This document shows, one piece after another, positions 46,830 to 57,446 of a DNA stretch of 64,000 nt. The DNA lies in NCBI GenBank assembly GCA_017654935.2, contig CM065700.1:50789427-50853426 (forward strand), in the 5' to 3' direction. Position 1 is the first letter of the stretch, and every line of letters starts with the position of its first letter. Both the position numbers and the translations under genes were made by a program. This stretch comes from Phymorhynchus buccinoides. Lineage: Eukaryota; Mollusca; Gastropoda; Neogastropoda; Raphitomidae. The notes under the pieces are model-generated. The model saw nothing but the letters and a program-made list of their open reading frames with translations. It ran no database searches and was not told the DNA's origin.

Positions 46830-48385
46830 AATAACTTATTTATTATTGCAAGCGCTTAGGGCTTATTTAAGATTAAGTGCTAGAAATGCCCATTATTATT
46901 ATTATTATTATTATTACTATTATTATTATCTATGCGCCAGCTCACACACTACATTCGGTTTCTGACCCTCTCTCTTCAGATCCCTAGGTATAAGCTTTCA
47001 ACTGTTGGTCGGCTCTCTCTCTGACCCTCTCTCTTCAGATCCCTAGGTATAAGCTTTCAACTGTTGGTCGGCTCTCTCTCTGACCCTCTCTCTTCAAATC
47101 CCTAGGTATAAGCTTTCAACTGTTGGTCGGCTCTCTCTCTCTCTGACCCTCTCTCTTCAGATCCCTAGGTATAAGCTTTCAACTGTTGGTCAGCTCTCTC
47201 TCTGACCCTCTCTCTTCAGATCCCTAGGTATAAGCTTTCAACTGTTGGTCGGCTCTCTCTCTCTCTGACCCTCTCTCTTCAGATCCCTAGGTATAAGCTT
47301 TCAACTGTTGGTCGGCTCTCTCTCTCTCTGACCCTCTCTCTTCAGATCCCTAGGTATAAGCTTTCAACTGTTGGTTTCTGACCCTCTCTCTTCTAATCCC
47401 TAGGTATAAGCTTTCAACTGTTGGTCGGCTCTCTCTCTGACCCTCTCTCTTCAGATCCCTAGGTATAAGCTTTCAACTGTTGGTCGGCTCTCTCTCTCTC
47501 TGACCCTCTCTCTTCTAATCCCTAGGTATAAGCTTTCAACTGTTGGTCGGCTCTCTCTCTCTCTGACCCTCTCTCTTCTAATCCCTAGGTATAAGCTTTC
47601 AACTGTTGGTCGGCTCTCTCTCTCTCTGACCCTCTCTCTTCTAATCCCTAGGTATAAGCTTTCAACTGTTGGTTTCTGACCCTCTCTCTTCAGATCCCTA
47701 GGTATAAGCTTTCAACTGTTGGTCGGCTCTCTCTCTCTCTGACCCTCTCTCTTCTAATCCCTAGGTATAAGCTTTCAACTGTTGGTTTCTGACCCTCTCT
47801 CTTCTAATCCCTAGGTATAAGCTTTCAACTGTTGGTCGGCTCTCTCTCTGACCCTCTCTCTTCTAATCCCTAGGTATAAGCTTTCAACTGTTGGTTTCTG
47901 ACCCTCTCTCTTCTAATCCCTAGGTATAAGCTTTCAACTGTTGGTCGGCTCTCTCTCTGACCCTCTCTCTTCTAATCCCTAGGTATAAGCTTTCAACTGT
48001 TGGTTTCTGACCCTCTCTCTTCTAATCCCTAGGTATAAGCTTTCAACTGTTGGTCGGCTCTCTTTTGCTGTTCTCAGGACCAACCTCCTGGAACAAACTT
48101 CCTCTCTCCCTCCGTCAGCGACTGACCCTCTCTGCTTTCAAATCCAATCTGAAAACCCACCTGTTTCCCAGTCGATGAAACTCACTTTCTCTCTCTTTCC
48201 TCTCTCTCTTGCTTTTAGATCTGTTTCTGTCGTAGACTAGCTATTTATGTCAAATGGTTTTCTGCTATTTTCCTGTTCATCTATGCATAGCATTTTTGTT
48301 TGAATGTGTTGCGAACGTTAATGTGTGTGTGCGCTTCTATTTGATTTCGATCAAGATTTAGTGCCGTATAAATACGCTATGTTGT
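46830..48385 (+). mobile_element. LINE 3' region whose ORF tail has been tandemly expanded
   Basis: At 48062-48178 the frame reads PTSWNKLPLSLRQRLTLSAF then KSNLKTHLFPSR and TGA, the C-terminus of a LINE ORF2. The 3' tail ends at about 48385 with TGCGCTTC...AGTGCCGTATAAATACGC and (TTG)n. The preceding LINE codons (TLSLQIPRYKLSTVGRLSFA) are the unit of the 59-bp array at 46970-48070. Sequence at 46830-46935 (GCAAGCGCTTAGGGC...ATT triplets) is another LINE/SINE-type tail. Confidence 0.8.
46970..48070. repeat. 48-63-bp minisatellite derived from LINE coding sequence, about 19 copies
   Basis: Unit: TCTTCAGATCCCTAGGTATA, AGCTTTCAACTGTTGGT and a variable (CT)n stretch. The last copy runs without a break into the LINE C-terminal frame, showing the origin. 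Copies with TCTTCTAATCC and those lacking CGGCTCTCTCT cluster in the right half. Confidence 0.93.
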
Positions 48386-48460
48386 TGTTGTGTGTGTGTG
48401 TTTACTGCCATCAACAAGAGCTACAAATTGTTAAGATGATGATGATATTTTTAATTACAG

Positions 48461-48587
48461 ATGAGCTACACTATCAGAAGAACCAATGTCAGTGGGCTTA
48501 TCAGCTGTGTGGGTGTGCGCTGCAATGCCACTTCCTCTGGACGTCTGGCAGAGGGATACTTCCAGTATGCTGGACTGTCTTCTTCAG
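48461..48587 (+). CDS. Secreted-protein gene, exon 8
   Basis: A TTTTTAATTACAG acceptor precedes 127 bases (42 codons + 1) reading MSYTIRRTNVSGLISCVGVR then CNATSSGRLAEGYFQYAG and LSSS, followed by a GTGTGC donor. NVS and NAT are possible N-glycosylation sequons. Two cysteines seven residues apart (SCVGVRC). It joins in phase to exons 7 and 9; the split codon becomes Asp. Confidence 0.8.
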
Positions 48588-48621
48588 GTGTGCTCATGGT
48601 TTAGTCATTGGTTGGTTGATT

Positions 48622-48639
<18 letters not shown>

Positions 48640-48660
<21 letters not shown>

Positions 48661-49225
48661 AACAACCATGCAGTCCACTTACCACTGCCTAAACTTCCAG
48701 ACTGATCACAATGGAGATTAGTGTGTGTGTGTGTCAACAACCATGCAGTCCACTTACCATTGCCTAAGCTTCCAGACTGATCACAATGGAGATTAGTGTG
48801 TGTCAACAACCATGCAGTCCACTTACCATTGCCTAAGCTTCCAGACTGATCACAATGGAGATTAGTGTGTGTCAACAACCATGCAGTCCACTTACCATTG
48901 CCTAAGCTTCCAGACTGATCACAATGGAGATTAGTGTGTGTGTCAACAACCATGCAGTCCACTTACCATTGCCTAAGCTTCCAGACTGATCACAATGGAG
49001 ATTAGTGTGTGTCAACAACCATGCAGTCCACTTACCATTGCCTAAGCTTCCAGACTGATCACAATGGAGATTAGTGTGTGTCAACAACCATGCAGTCCAC
49101 TTGCCATTGCCTAAACTTCCAGACTGATCACAATGGAGATTAGTGTGTGTGTGTGTGTCAACAATCATGCAGTCCACTTACCACTGCCTAAACTTCCAGA
49201 CTGGTCACAATGAAGATTAGCAGAA
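48640..49225. repeat. 69-76-bp minisatellite with (TG)n spacers, about 8 copies
   Basis: Unit contains CAACAACCATGCAGTCCACT and CAGACTGATCACAATGGAG; the length of the (TG)n part varies. It begins about 50 bases after the exon 8 donor. Confidence 0.95.
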
Positions 49226-49344
49226 GTTTTTGCATTATATCAACGACAAACGACACAAAAATGTTTTTTAGCTTGTTTCTGATTTGCGAATTCCTCCGCT
49301 TTTCTTTTCTATTTTTCTATGCCCTTCTTCCGTGTTCTCTGGCG

Positions 49345-51475
49345 ATATGGCCATAATGAGTGAGGCCTGTATGTGGCCATAATGAGTGAGGCCTGTATGT
49401 GGCCATAATGAGTGAGGCCTGTATGTGGCCATAATGAGTGAGGCCTGTATGTGGCCATAATGAGTGAGGCCTGTATGTGGCCATAATGAGTGAGGCCTGT
49501 ATATGGCCATAATGAGTGAGGCCTGTATATGGCCATAATGAGTGAGGCCTGTATATGGCCATAATGAGTGAGGCCTGTATGTGGCCATAATGAGTGAGGC
49601 CTGTATATGGCCATAATGAGTGAGGCCTGTATATGGCCATAATGAGTGAGGCCTGTATATGGCCATAATGAGTGAGGCCTGTATATAATGAGTGAGGCCT
49701 GTATGTGGCCATAATGAGTGAGGCCTGTATATGGCCATAATGAGTGAGGCCTGTATATGGCCATAATGAGTGAGGCCTGTATGGCCATGGCCATAATGAG
49801 TGAGGCCTGTATATGGCCATAATGAGTGAGGCCTGTATATGGCCATAATGAGTGAGGCCTGTATGTGGCCATAATGAGTGAGGCCATATATGAGTGAGGC
49901 CTGTATGGCCATGGCCATAATGAGTGAGGCCTGTATGGCCATAATGAGTGGCCATAATGAGTGAGGCCTGTATATGGCCATAATGAGTGAGGCCTGTATA
50001 TGGCCATAATGAGTGAGGCCTGTATGTGGCCATAATGAGTGAGGCCTGTATGTGGCCATAATGAGTGAGGCCTGTATATGGCCATAATGAGTGAGGCCTG
50101 TATATGGCCATAATGAGTGAGGCCTGTATATGGCCATAATGAGTGAGGCCTGTATATGGCCATAATGAGTGAGGCCTGTATATGGCCATAATGAGTGAGG
50201 CCTGTATATGGCCATAATGAGTGAGGCCTGTATATGGCCATAATGAGTGAGGCCTGTATATGGCCATAATGAGTGAGGCCTGTATATGGCCATAATGAGT
50301 GAGGCCTGTATATATGAGTGAGGCCTGTATATGGCCATAATGAGTGAGGCCTGTATATGGCCATAATGAGTGAGGCCTGTATGTGGCCATAATGAGTGAG
50401 GCCTGTATATGGCCATAATGAGTGAGGCCTGTATATGGCCATAATGAGTGAGGCCTGTATATGGCCATAATGAGTGAGGCCTGTATATGGCCATAATGAG
50501 TGAGGCCTGTATATGGCCATAATGAGTGAGGCCTGTATATGGCCATAATGAGTGAGGCCTGTATATGGCCATAATGAGTGAGGCCTGTATATGGCCATAA
50601 TGAGTGAGGCCTGTATATGGCCATAATGAGTGAGGCCTGTATATGGCCATAATGAGTGAGGCCTGTATATGGCCATAATGAGTGAGGCCTGTATATGGCC
50701 ATAATGAGTGAGGCCTGTATATGGCCATAATGAGTGAGGCCTGTATATAATGAGTGAGGCCTGTATATGGCCATAATGAGTGAGGCCTGTATATGGCCAT
50801 AATGAGTGAGGCCTGTATGATAATGAGTGAGGCCTGTATATGGCCATAATGAGTGAGGCCTGTATGATAATGAGTGAGGCCTGTATATGGCCATGAAGTG
50901 AGGCCTGTATTTGGCCATAATGAGTGAGGCCTGTATGATAATGAGTGAGGCCTGTATGTGGCCATAATGAGTGAGGCCTGTATGCTGAGTGAGGCCTGTA
51001 TATGGCCATAATGAGTGAGGCCTGTATATGGCCATAATGAGTGAGGCCTGTATATGGCCATAATGAGTGAGGCCTGTATATGGCCATAATGAGTGAGGCC
51101 TGTATATGGCCATAATGAGTGAGGCCTGTATATGGCCATAATGAGTGAGGCCTGTATATGGCCATAATGAGTGAGGCCTGTATATGGCCATAATGAGTGA
51201 GGCCTGTATATGGCCATGAGTGAGGCCTGTATCGGCCATAATGAGTGAGGCCTGTATAGGCCATAATGAGTGAGGCCTGTATATGGCCATAATGAGTGAA
51301 CCTGTATATAATGAGTGAGGCCTGTATATGGCCATAATGAGTGAGGCCTGTATATGGCCATAAATGATTAGAGGAACTAGTGAGGCCTGTATACGCCATA
51401 ATGAGTGAGGCCTGTATATGGCAGAGTGAGGCATAAAGAGGGTGAGTGAGGCCTGTATATGGCCATAATGGGGTA
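49345..51475. repeat. 26-bp minisatellite, about 80 copies
   Basis: Unit GGCCATAATGAGTGAGGCCT + GTATAT. GTATGT variants cluster at the left end. Deleted copies (about 49685, 49900, 50315, 50740, 50820-51000) scatter. The right edge passes into ATAATGGGGTATGTGTCCAG, which is shared in reverse with 31840-31870; the unit seems to derive from that dispersed repeat. Confidence 0.96.
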
Positions 51476-51924
51476 TGTGTCCAGTTTTCTGTTTTCACTG
51501 GTCTTCTTCTTCCCGTTGATGCCTGACCTTCATCAAGTTGAAGATTCTGCTGATGAAGTTGAAGATTCTGCATGAAGTTGAAGATTCTGCTGATGTTGGA
51601 GTAAAAAAAAGAAAAAAGATGGTCGTGCGCACAGCCAAGCCAAAGCTAGTTAGAAACGAATAATAAGTAATTAAATAGACATAAATTAGTGGACGCTGAG
51701 GGTGCGGGGAGGGATGCCAATAAATAAAAGGTACAAAATGTGCCCAGCATTAGTGGAGCTGTCGGACAAGCTAAAATGATTTTCAACCCCCAGCAAGCTG
51801 GAGACCTAGTCCGGCCCCAACCCAGCCTAATGCTGGGCCAGGCCCACAGTGGTCCCACAGTGGTCTCCCTGCTGCATACAGCTGATACATTCTGATTTCG
51901 GAGGAGCTCAAAGGGAATTTTTTT
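51476..51924. other. Intron 8 spacer with a short ~30-bp repeat
   Basis: Three copies of GAAGTTGAAGATTCTGC lie at about 51535-51590. The remainder is unique, with AATAAGTAATTAAATAGAC and a GC-rich part at 51780-51860. No exon is recognised. Confidence 0.5.
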
Positions 51925-51928
51925 TTAA

Positions 51929-52598
51929 CACATTGACGGCGGGCTGCGTTTGGAGTCGCGGCCCTTGAACATCACTCACTGCCGGGCCGCGTTTAAAGTC
52001 GCCCAACAGTATAAGGTAGAAAACTCATGCAAAACTCTTGACCACAGTTTTCCTTACTTTCGCGAGTAGTTTCCCTTTAAGCTCACTTCCGTTTTCTTCC
52101 ATTTCTTTGTGTTCACACGCCAATTACAAACGAAAATGCCAAACCATCGTGGTCTAACGAGAGAGGAGATTCTCCACATTCTGGATTTGGATGAACTTGA
52201 TGATAACAATCCAAAATACTCGTTTTCTGACTCAGAAAGTGATGAAAGTAGCGAGGAGGAGCATGAAAACGAAGCTAGCGTGTCTAGTAGTACTAGTACA
52301 AGTCAAGAGACTGAGAGTGTTGGTCGTGGTAGGGATGGCGACAGGGGGTGTCGTTTTCCCCCATTTTTCCCCATTTTTCAAGTCGGCATGTAAAAAGCGT
52401 TATTCCTATCAACTTAAAAAATACACAGACGACTTCGGCAGCCTTTTTTCAGTAAGTAGACAAAATCTGGTTGCAAAAGGACATCATTCAGCTTCGTAAG
52501 ACGCGTTTGTTTACAACCAGCCAATTTCTATAAAGAGGGTCGCGGCAGGGCTGGGCCTGCACAGAGAATAGGCCGAGGCAGCGTCAGTCACAATAGTG
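51929..52598 (+). mobile_element. Internally deleted piggyBac-like transposon, 670 bp
   Basis: TTAA stands at both ends (51925-51928 and 52599-52602), the hallmark of piggyBac insertion. The ends begin CACATTGACGGCGG and, in reverse, CACTATTGTGACTGACGC, related but imperfect terminal repeats. The inside carries only the N-terminal part of a transposase-like frame; the catalytic region is missing. It is therefore non-autonomous. Confidence 0.7.
52136..52393 (+). pseudogene. N-terminal fragment of a piggyBac-type transposase
   Basis: 85 codons starting MPNHRGLTREEILHILDLDE and continuing with an acidic Ser-rich region (SDSESDESSEEEHENE). An N-terminus of RGLTxEEIxxILxxD followed by acidic SDSE clusters is common in piggyBac transposases. 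It runs into unrelated sequence after about 52335 and stops at 52391. No DDD catalytic domain and no C-terminal Cys-rich domain remain. Confidence 0.6.
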
Positions 52599-52602
52599 TT
52601 AA

Positions 52603-53215
52603 GGCAGAAGGATGGGACAATAAGACAGAAAAATAGTAGATGACAGTAAGATGTGGAGAAGACCGAGTCAAAAAGAGTGGTAGATTAGAGGAAGTTGTTA
52701 GCCCAGAACTTCAGAAAGATAGTAGATGACAGTAAGACGTAGAGTCAAAAAGAGTGGTAGATTAGAGGAAGTTGTTAGCCCAGAACGTCAGAAAGATAGT
52801 AGATGACAGTAAGACGTAGAGTCAAAAAGAGTGGTAGATTAGAGGAAGTTGTTAGCCCAGAACGTCAGAAAGATAGATGACAGTAAGACATAGAGTCAAA
52901 AAGAGTGGTAGATTAGAGGAAGTTGTTAGCCCAGAACTTCAGAAAGATAGTAGATGACAGTAAGACATAGAGTCAAAAAGAGTGGTAGATTAGAGGAAGT
53001 TGTTAGCCCAGAACGTCAGAAAGATAGTAGATGACAGTAAGACGTAGAGTCAAAAAGAGTGGTAGATTAGAGGAAGTTGTTAGCCCAGAACGTCAGAAAG
53101 ATAGTAGATGACAGTAAGACATAGAGTCAAAAAGGGTGGTAGATTAGAGGAAGTTGTTAGCCCAGAACTTCAGAAAGTGGGAGAACTGTTTGTACTGAAA
53201 AATACCCCAGTATCC
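52603..53215 (+). repeat. SINE-like dispersed repeat expanded into a 77-bp array (about 7 copies)
   Basis: Related to 55150-55330: AAGATAGTAGATGACAGTAAG, AGAGTCAAA(A)AGAG and TAGATTAGAGGAAGTT recur in a 77-base unit (52666, 52743 ...). The tail GTGGGAGAACTGTTTGTACT at about 53177 is the element's 3' part. Confidence 0.85.
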
Positions 53216-53399
53216 CCGTGGGGGTGGGGGGTGTTGGTTTGTTCAAATATGATTTTATGTGTGCATGAAATTGTGTGAAAGGAAAGAGTTTAGGAAAGGC
53301 AGAGAATGAAAGAGAATGTGCGTATGATAATATTTTTTTGGTCTGCAAGTAGTTTCCTATAGAAATGTCCTGTCTGTCTGTTTGACGTCTAATTAGGCC
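53216..53399. other. Intron 8 spacer
   Basis: Unique sequence; no element or exon is recognised. Confidence 0.6.
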
Positions 53400-53906
53400 T
53401 AGCCTCTTACAGACAGTAAAAATGATGAATAATGGTGATATTTATGTGTGTCGCAGATTCCAGCTCAGAAGGCCTAGCCTCTTACAGACAGTAAAAATGA
53501 TGAATAATGGTGATATTTATGTGTGTCGCAGATTCCAGCTCAGAAGGCCTAGCCTCTTACAGACAGTAAAAATGATGAATAATGGTGATATTTATGTGTG
53601 TCGCAGATTCCAGCTCAGAAGGCCTAGCCTCTTACAGACAGTAAAAATGATGAATAATGGTGATATTTATGTGTGTCGCAGATTCCAGCTCAGAAGGCCT
53701 AGCCTCTTACAGACAGTAAAATTGATGAATAATGGTGATATTTATGTGTGTCGCAGATTCCAGCTCAGAAGGCCTAGCCTCTTACAGACAGTACAAATGA
53801 TGAATAATGGTGATATTTATGTGTGTCGCAGATTCCAGCTCAGAAGGCCTAGCCTCTTACAGACAGTACAAATGATGAATAATGGTGATATTTATGTGTG
53901 TCGCAG
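53400..53906. repeat. 75-bp repeat with the exon 9 acceptor and exon start, seven copies
   Basis: Each unit holds TTTATGTGTGTCGCAG, an acceptor, followed by the first 19-21 bases of exon 9 (ATTCCAGCTCAGAAGGCCT) and then upstream intron again. The unit equals 25 codons, which creates an open frame. The final copy leads into the complete exon. Confidence 0.96.
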
Positions 53907-53995
53907 ATTCCAGCTCAGAAGGCCTGTTGCAGTCAGTGACACCAGAGTTACACATGGAGCCCCAGTACCTGTCTGTGTACAACACCTCCTTCCAG
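53907..53995 (+). CDS. Secreted-protein gene, exon 9
   Basis: 89 bases (2 + 29 codons) reading SSSEGLLQSVTPELHMEPQY and then LSVYNTSFQ, donor CAG/GTCAGT. The first two bases complete the codon from exon 8 (Asp). NTS is a possible sequon. The exon is boxed in by arrays on both sides: its acceptor is copied in the upstream 75-bp repeat and its last bases and donor in the downstream 17-bp repeat. Confidence 0.78.
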
Positions 53996-55010
53996 GTCAG
54001 TCCTCCTTCCAGGTCAGTCCTCCTTCCAGGTCAGTTCTCCTTCCAGGTCAGTCCTCCTTCTAGGTCAGTTCTCCTTCCAGGTCAGTCCTCCTTCCAGGTC
54101 AGTCCTCCTTCCAGGTCAGTCCTTCCAGGTCAGTCCTCCTTCCAGGTCAGTTCTCCTTCTAGGTCAGTCCTCCTTCCAGGTCAGTTCTCCTTCTAGGTGA
54201 GTTCTCCTTCTAGGTCAGTTCTCCTTCCAGGTCAGTTCTCCCTCCAGGTCAGTTCTCCTTCCAGGTCAGTTCTCCTGTGTCAGTTCTCCTTCTAGGTCAG
54301 TCCTCCTTCCAGGTCAGTTCTCCTTCCAGGTCAGTTCTCCTTCCTGGTCAGTTCTCCTTCCTGGTCAGTTCTCCTTCCAGGTCAGTTCTCCTCGGTCAGT
54401 TCTCCTTCCAGGTCAGTTCTCCTTCCAGGTCAGTTCTCCTTCCAGGTCAGTTCTCCTTCCAGGTCAGTTCTCCTTCTAGGTCAGTTCTCCTTCTGTGTCA
54501 GTTCTCCTTCCAGGTCAGTTCTCCTTCCAGGTCAGGTCTCCTTCCAGGTCAGTTCTCCTGTGTCAGTTCTCCTTCTAGGTCAGTTCTCCTTCCAGGTCAG
54601 TTCTCCTTCTAGGTCAGTTCTCCTTCCAGGTCAGTTCTCCTTCCAGGTCAGTTCTCCTTCCAGGTCAGTTCTCCTTCCTGGTCAGTTCTCCTTCCAGGTC
54701 AGTTCTCCTGTGGTCAGTTCTCCTTCCAGGTCAGTTCTCCTTCCAGGTCAGTTCTCCTTCCAGGTCAGTTCTCCTTCCAGGTCAGCTCTCCTTCCAGGTC
54801 AGTTCTCCTAGGTCAGTTCTCCTTCCAGGTCAGTTCTCCTTCCAGGTCAGTTCTCCTTCCAGGTCAGTTCTCCTTCCAGGTCAGTTCTCCTTCCAGGTCA
54901 GTTCTCCTTCCAGGTCAGTCCTCCTTCCAGGTCAGTCCTCCTTCCAGGTCAGTCCTCCTTCCAGGTCAGTTCTCCTTCCAGGTCAGTTCTCCTTCCAGGT
55001 CAGTGTAGCC
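53985..55010. repeat. 17-bp minisatellite of the exon 9 end and donor, about 59 copies
   Basis: Unit TCCTTCCAGGTCAGTTC. Each copy contains the exon 9 terminus TCCTTCCAG joined to its GTCAGT donor. Variants TTCTAGG, TTCCTGG and shortened copies are scattered. The first copy overlaps the exon end at 53985-53995. Confidence 0.96.
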
Positions 55011-55012
55011 AT

Positions 55013-55330
55013 CAACTCTCTTCTTCGTCGTCGATCCCTCAGACAGGCTCCTGTCATAAGAGCGCAGATGCGTCATGCTGCCGTTGTGTACCTAACTGAG
55101 AAATCGTTAAGCCCAGCATGTCCATTTTTGGCTTGAGAAAATCTTTGTAAATGTTTCTTGAAAAAATGCGGGAGAATGGGCCAGTAAGGCAGAAAGATAG
55201 TAGATGACAGTAAGCAAAGGGAAAAGGCAGAGTCAAAGAGAGTGACAGATTAGAGGAAGTTCCAAGCGCAGAACTTCCAGAAGGTAGGGGAACTATTTGT
55301 CCCTGCATTCTCAAAGGGGAACACCATGAT
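55013..55330 (+). repeat. SINE-like dispersed repeat, single unexpanded copy
   Basis: This copy joins parts seen separately elsewhere: TTCTTCGTCGTCGATCCC, GCGCAGATGCGTCATGCTG, GAGAATGGGCCAGTAAGGC, AGATGACAGTAAGCAAAGG and TTCCAGAAGGTAGGGGAACT. It therefore gives the best view of the intact family. No ORF is clear. Confidence 0.7.
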
Positions 55331-55539
55331 AACATATTCTGTGGCATCCTGTTTATTTTGTTTAAGTTAGCAATTATTTTAAGCAGATGTTTTACTTTTT
55401 TCTCAGCCATTGTGAATGTTTCTATGATGAAAACACAGGGTTTTGTTTATCATAATTGTAGATTAAAACTAAAACTTTAAAGTCATAGTTGGTTTTCTTT
55501 CCTCTGTGCACATTGTGTATTGTGACAATAAGGGAAGAG

Positions 55540-56485
55540 ACTGACATGTGTCAACTGAAATAAGGGAAGAGACTGACATGTGTCACTGAAATAAGGGAAG
55601 AGACTGAAATAAGGGAAGAGACTGACATGTGTCAACTGAAATAAGGGAAGAGACTGACATGTGTCAACTGAAATAAGGGAAGAGACTGACATGTGTCAAC
55701 TGAAATAAGGGAAGAGACTGACATGTGTCAACTGAAATAAGGGAAGAGACTGACATGTGTCAACTGAAATAAGGGAAGAGACTGACATGTGTCTGAACTG
55801 AAATAAGGGAAGAGACTGACATGTGTCAACTGAAATAAGGGAAGAGACTGACATGTGTCAACTGAAATAAGGGAAGAGACTGACATGTGTCAACTGAAAT
55901 AAGGGAAGAGACTGACATGTGTCAACTGAAATAAGAGAAGAGACTGACATGTGTCAACTGAAATAAGGGAAGAGACTGACATGTGTCAACTGAAATAAGG
56001 GAAGAGACTGACATGTGTCAACTGAAATAAGGGAAGAGACTGACATGTGTCAACTGAAATAAGGGAAGAGACTGACATGTGTCAACTGAAATAAGGGAAG
56101 AGACTGACATGTGTCAACTGAAATAAGGGAAGAGACTGACATGTGTCAACTGAAATAAGAGAAGAGACTGACATGTGTCAACTGAAATAAGGGAAGAGAC
56201 TGACATGTGTACTGAAATAAGGGAAGAGACTGACATGTGTCAACTGAAATAAGGGAAGAGACTGACATGTGTCAACTGAAATAAGGGAAGAGACTGACAT
56301 GTGTACTGAAATAAGGGAAGAGACTGACATGTGTCAACTGAAATAAGGGAAGAGACTGACATGTGTCTACTGAAATAAGGGAAGAGACTGACATGTGTCA
56401 ACTGAAATAAGGGAAGAGACTGACATGTGTCTACTGAAATAAGGGAAGAGACTGACATGTGTCAACTGAAATAAGGGAAGTGACT
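55540..56485. repeat. 32-bp minisatellite, about 30 copies
   Basis: Unit CTGAAATAAGGGAAGAGACT + GACATGTGTCAA, with a few short copies. Lies in intron 9. Confidence 0.96.
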
Positions 56486-56609
56486 GACATTATTCAACTG
56501 AAATTTTATGCAATGCAAAACATCTGTAGTGAGCAAGTTGTCCTAGGCATTAATTGGTAAAAAAAATCTAAAGAATGATGATAGATTTTAAATTGTGATT
56601 TGTCCTGTC

Positions 56610-56930
56610 CCTGTGTGCAGTCATTGCTGTGCAGACTTTGATGTTCAGTGCCTGGCGGTGGTAGTCAGCTCTTTACTTGTAGAATGACGATGTCTAGATT
56701 TACCATGATCATTTCCTTTCATGATCATGTCCCTGTGTGCAGTCGTTGCTGTGCAGACTTTGATGTTCAGTGCCTGGCGGTGGTAGTCAGCTCTTTACTT
56801 GTAGAATGACGATGTCTAGATTTACCATGATCATTTCCTTTCATGATCATGTCCCTGTGTGCAGTCGTTGCTGTGCGTGGACAGAGACTGATTTTGAGGT
56901 TCACTGTCAAGCCTCAGTGGTCAGCACTTT
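56610..56930. repeat. Three decayed copies of the exon 10 acceptor region (122-bp period)
   Basis: CTGTGTGCAG acceptors precede exon-like sequence at 56621, 56743 and 56865. Copies 1 and 2 read TCxTTGCTGTGCAGACTTTG with a shifted frame and an early stop; copy 3 keeps GTGGACAGAGACTGATTTTG and also stops. The true exon 10 starts at 57260. Confidence 0.8.
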
Positions 56931-57168
56931 ACCGTAAACGCTGGACTTTAGGATGCATCTGCATATAAGCCGCATCCCTTAAATTATAGTCCAGCTTAGA
57001 GTCTAAAGAAGCTCAAAATAGTCTGAAGAATGTATCCAGAAAACAGATTTAGTCTTACTGATAAATATGGAATGGAAAAAAAACCCACAGACAAGCCGCA
57101 TCTGTCGATAAGCCGCATGGACCAAATTAGAGGGGGAAAGTAGCAGCTTATAGTCCATATTTTACGGT
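56931..57168. mobile_element. Small TIR element (MITE), 238 bp, in the third exon 10 copy
   Basis: The ends are ACCGTAAACGCTGGACTT and, inverted, ACCGTAAAATATGGACTAT. ACTTT is duplicated at 56926-56930 and 57169-57173. Inside, ATAAGCCGCAT occurs three times in the subterminal regions. Neighbouring copies of the 122-bp repeat show the unoccupied site. No coding capacity. Confidence 0.75.
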
Positions 57169-57259
57169 ACTTTCAGAACAACGATAGATTTAAGGTGATA
57201 ATGCCCTTTAATACTTACGATGATTATGTCGTTTAATGATCCTTTTTTTCTGTGTGCAG

Positions 57260-57446
57260 TCGTTGCTATATGTGGACACAGACATTAACTTTGAAGTCCA
57301 GTGTCAGGCCTCAGTGGTCAGCACTCTAGATGAAGCCCTGGACAGAACCTTGCCTGCCAACATCGACTGTTCCTTTATTTCTGCCAATGGTACATCCACA
57401 CCCTCGGCCACCACCACACCTATACCCACCACTGCCTCCTCCACAC
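57260..57446 (+). CDS. Secreted-protein gene, exon 10 (Thr/Ser/Pro-rich tail)
   Basis: A TTTTTCTGTGTGCAG acceptor precedes 62 codons + 1, reading SLLYVDTDINFEVQCQASVV, then DEALDRTLPANIDCSF and a mucin-like [20 protein letters not shown]. The phase 0 start fits exon 9. Two cysteines precede the Thr/Pro stretch, which is likely O-glycosylated. The end is open to two readings: splicing at ACAC/GTTAGT, or continuing two codons to the in-frame TAG at 57449-57451, which would make this the last coding exon. No later exon or transmembrane segment was found in the window. Confidence 0.75.

Noticed and set aside
48621..49177. Short minus-strand frames over the 69-76-bp array
   Set aside because: They follow the repeat unit and end at register changes. 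No independent coding support.
49268..51573. Three overlapping ~700-codon frames in the 26-bp array
   Set aside because: A 26-bp unit passes through all frames; three frames being open together shows only a lack of stop codons in the unit.
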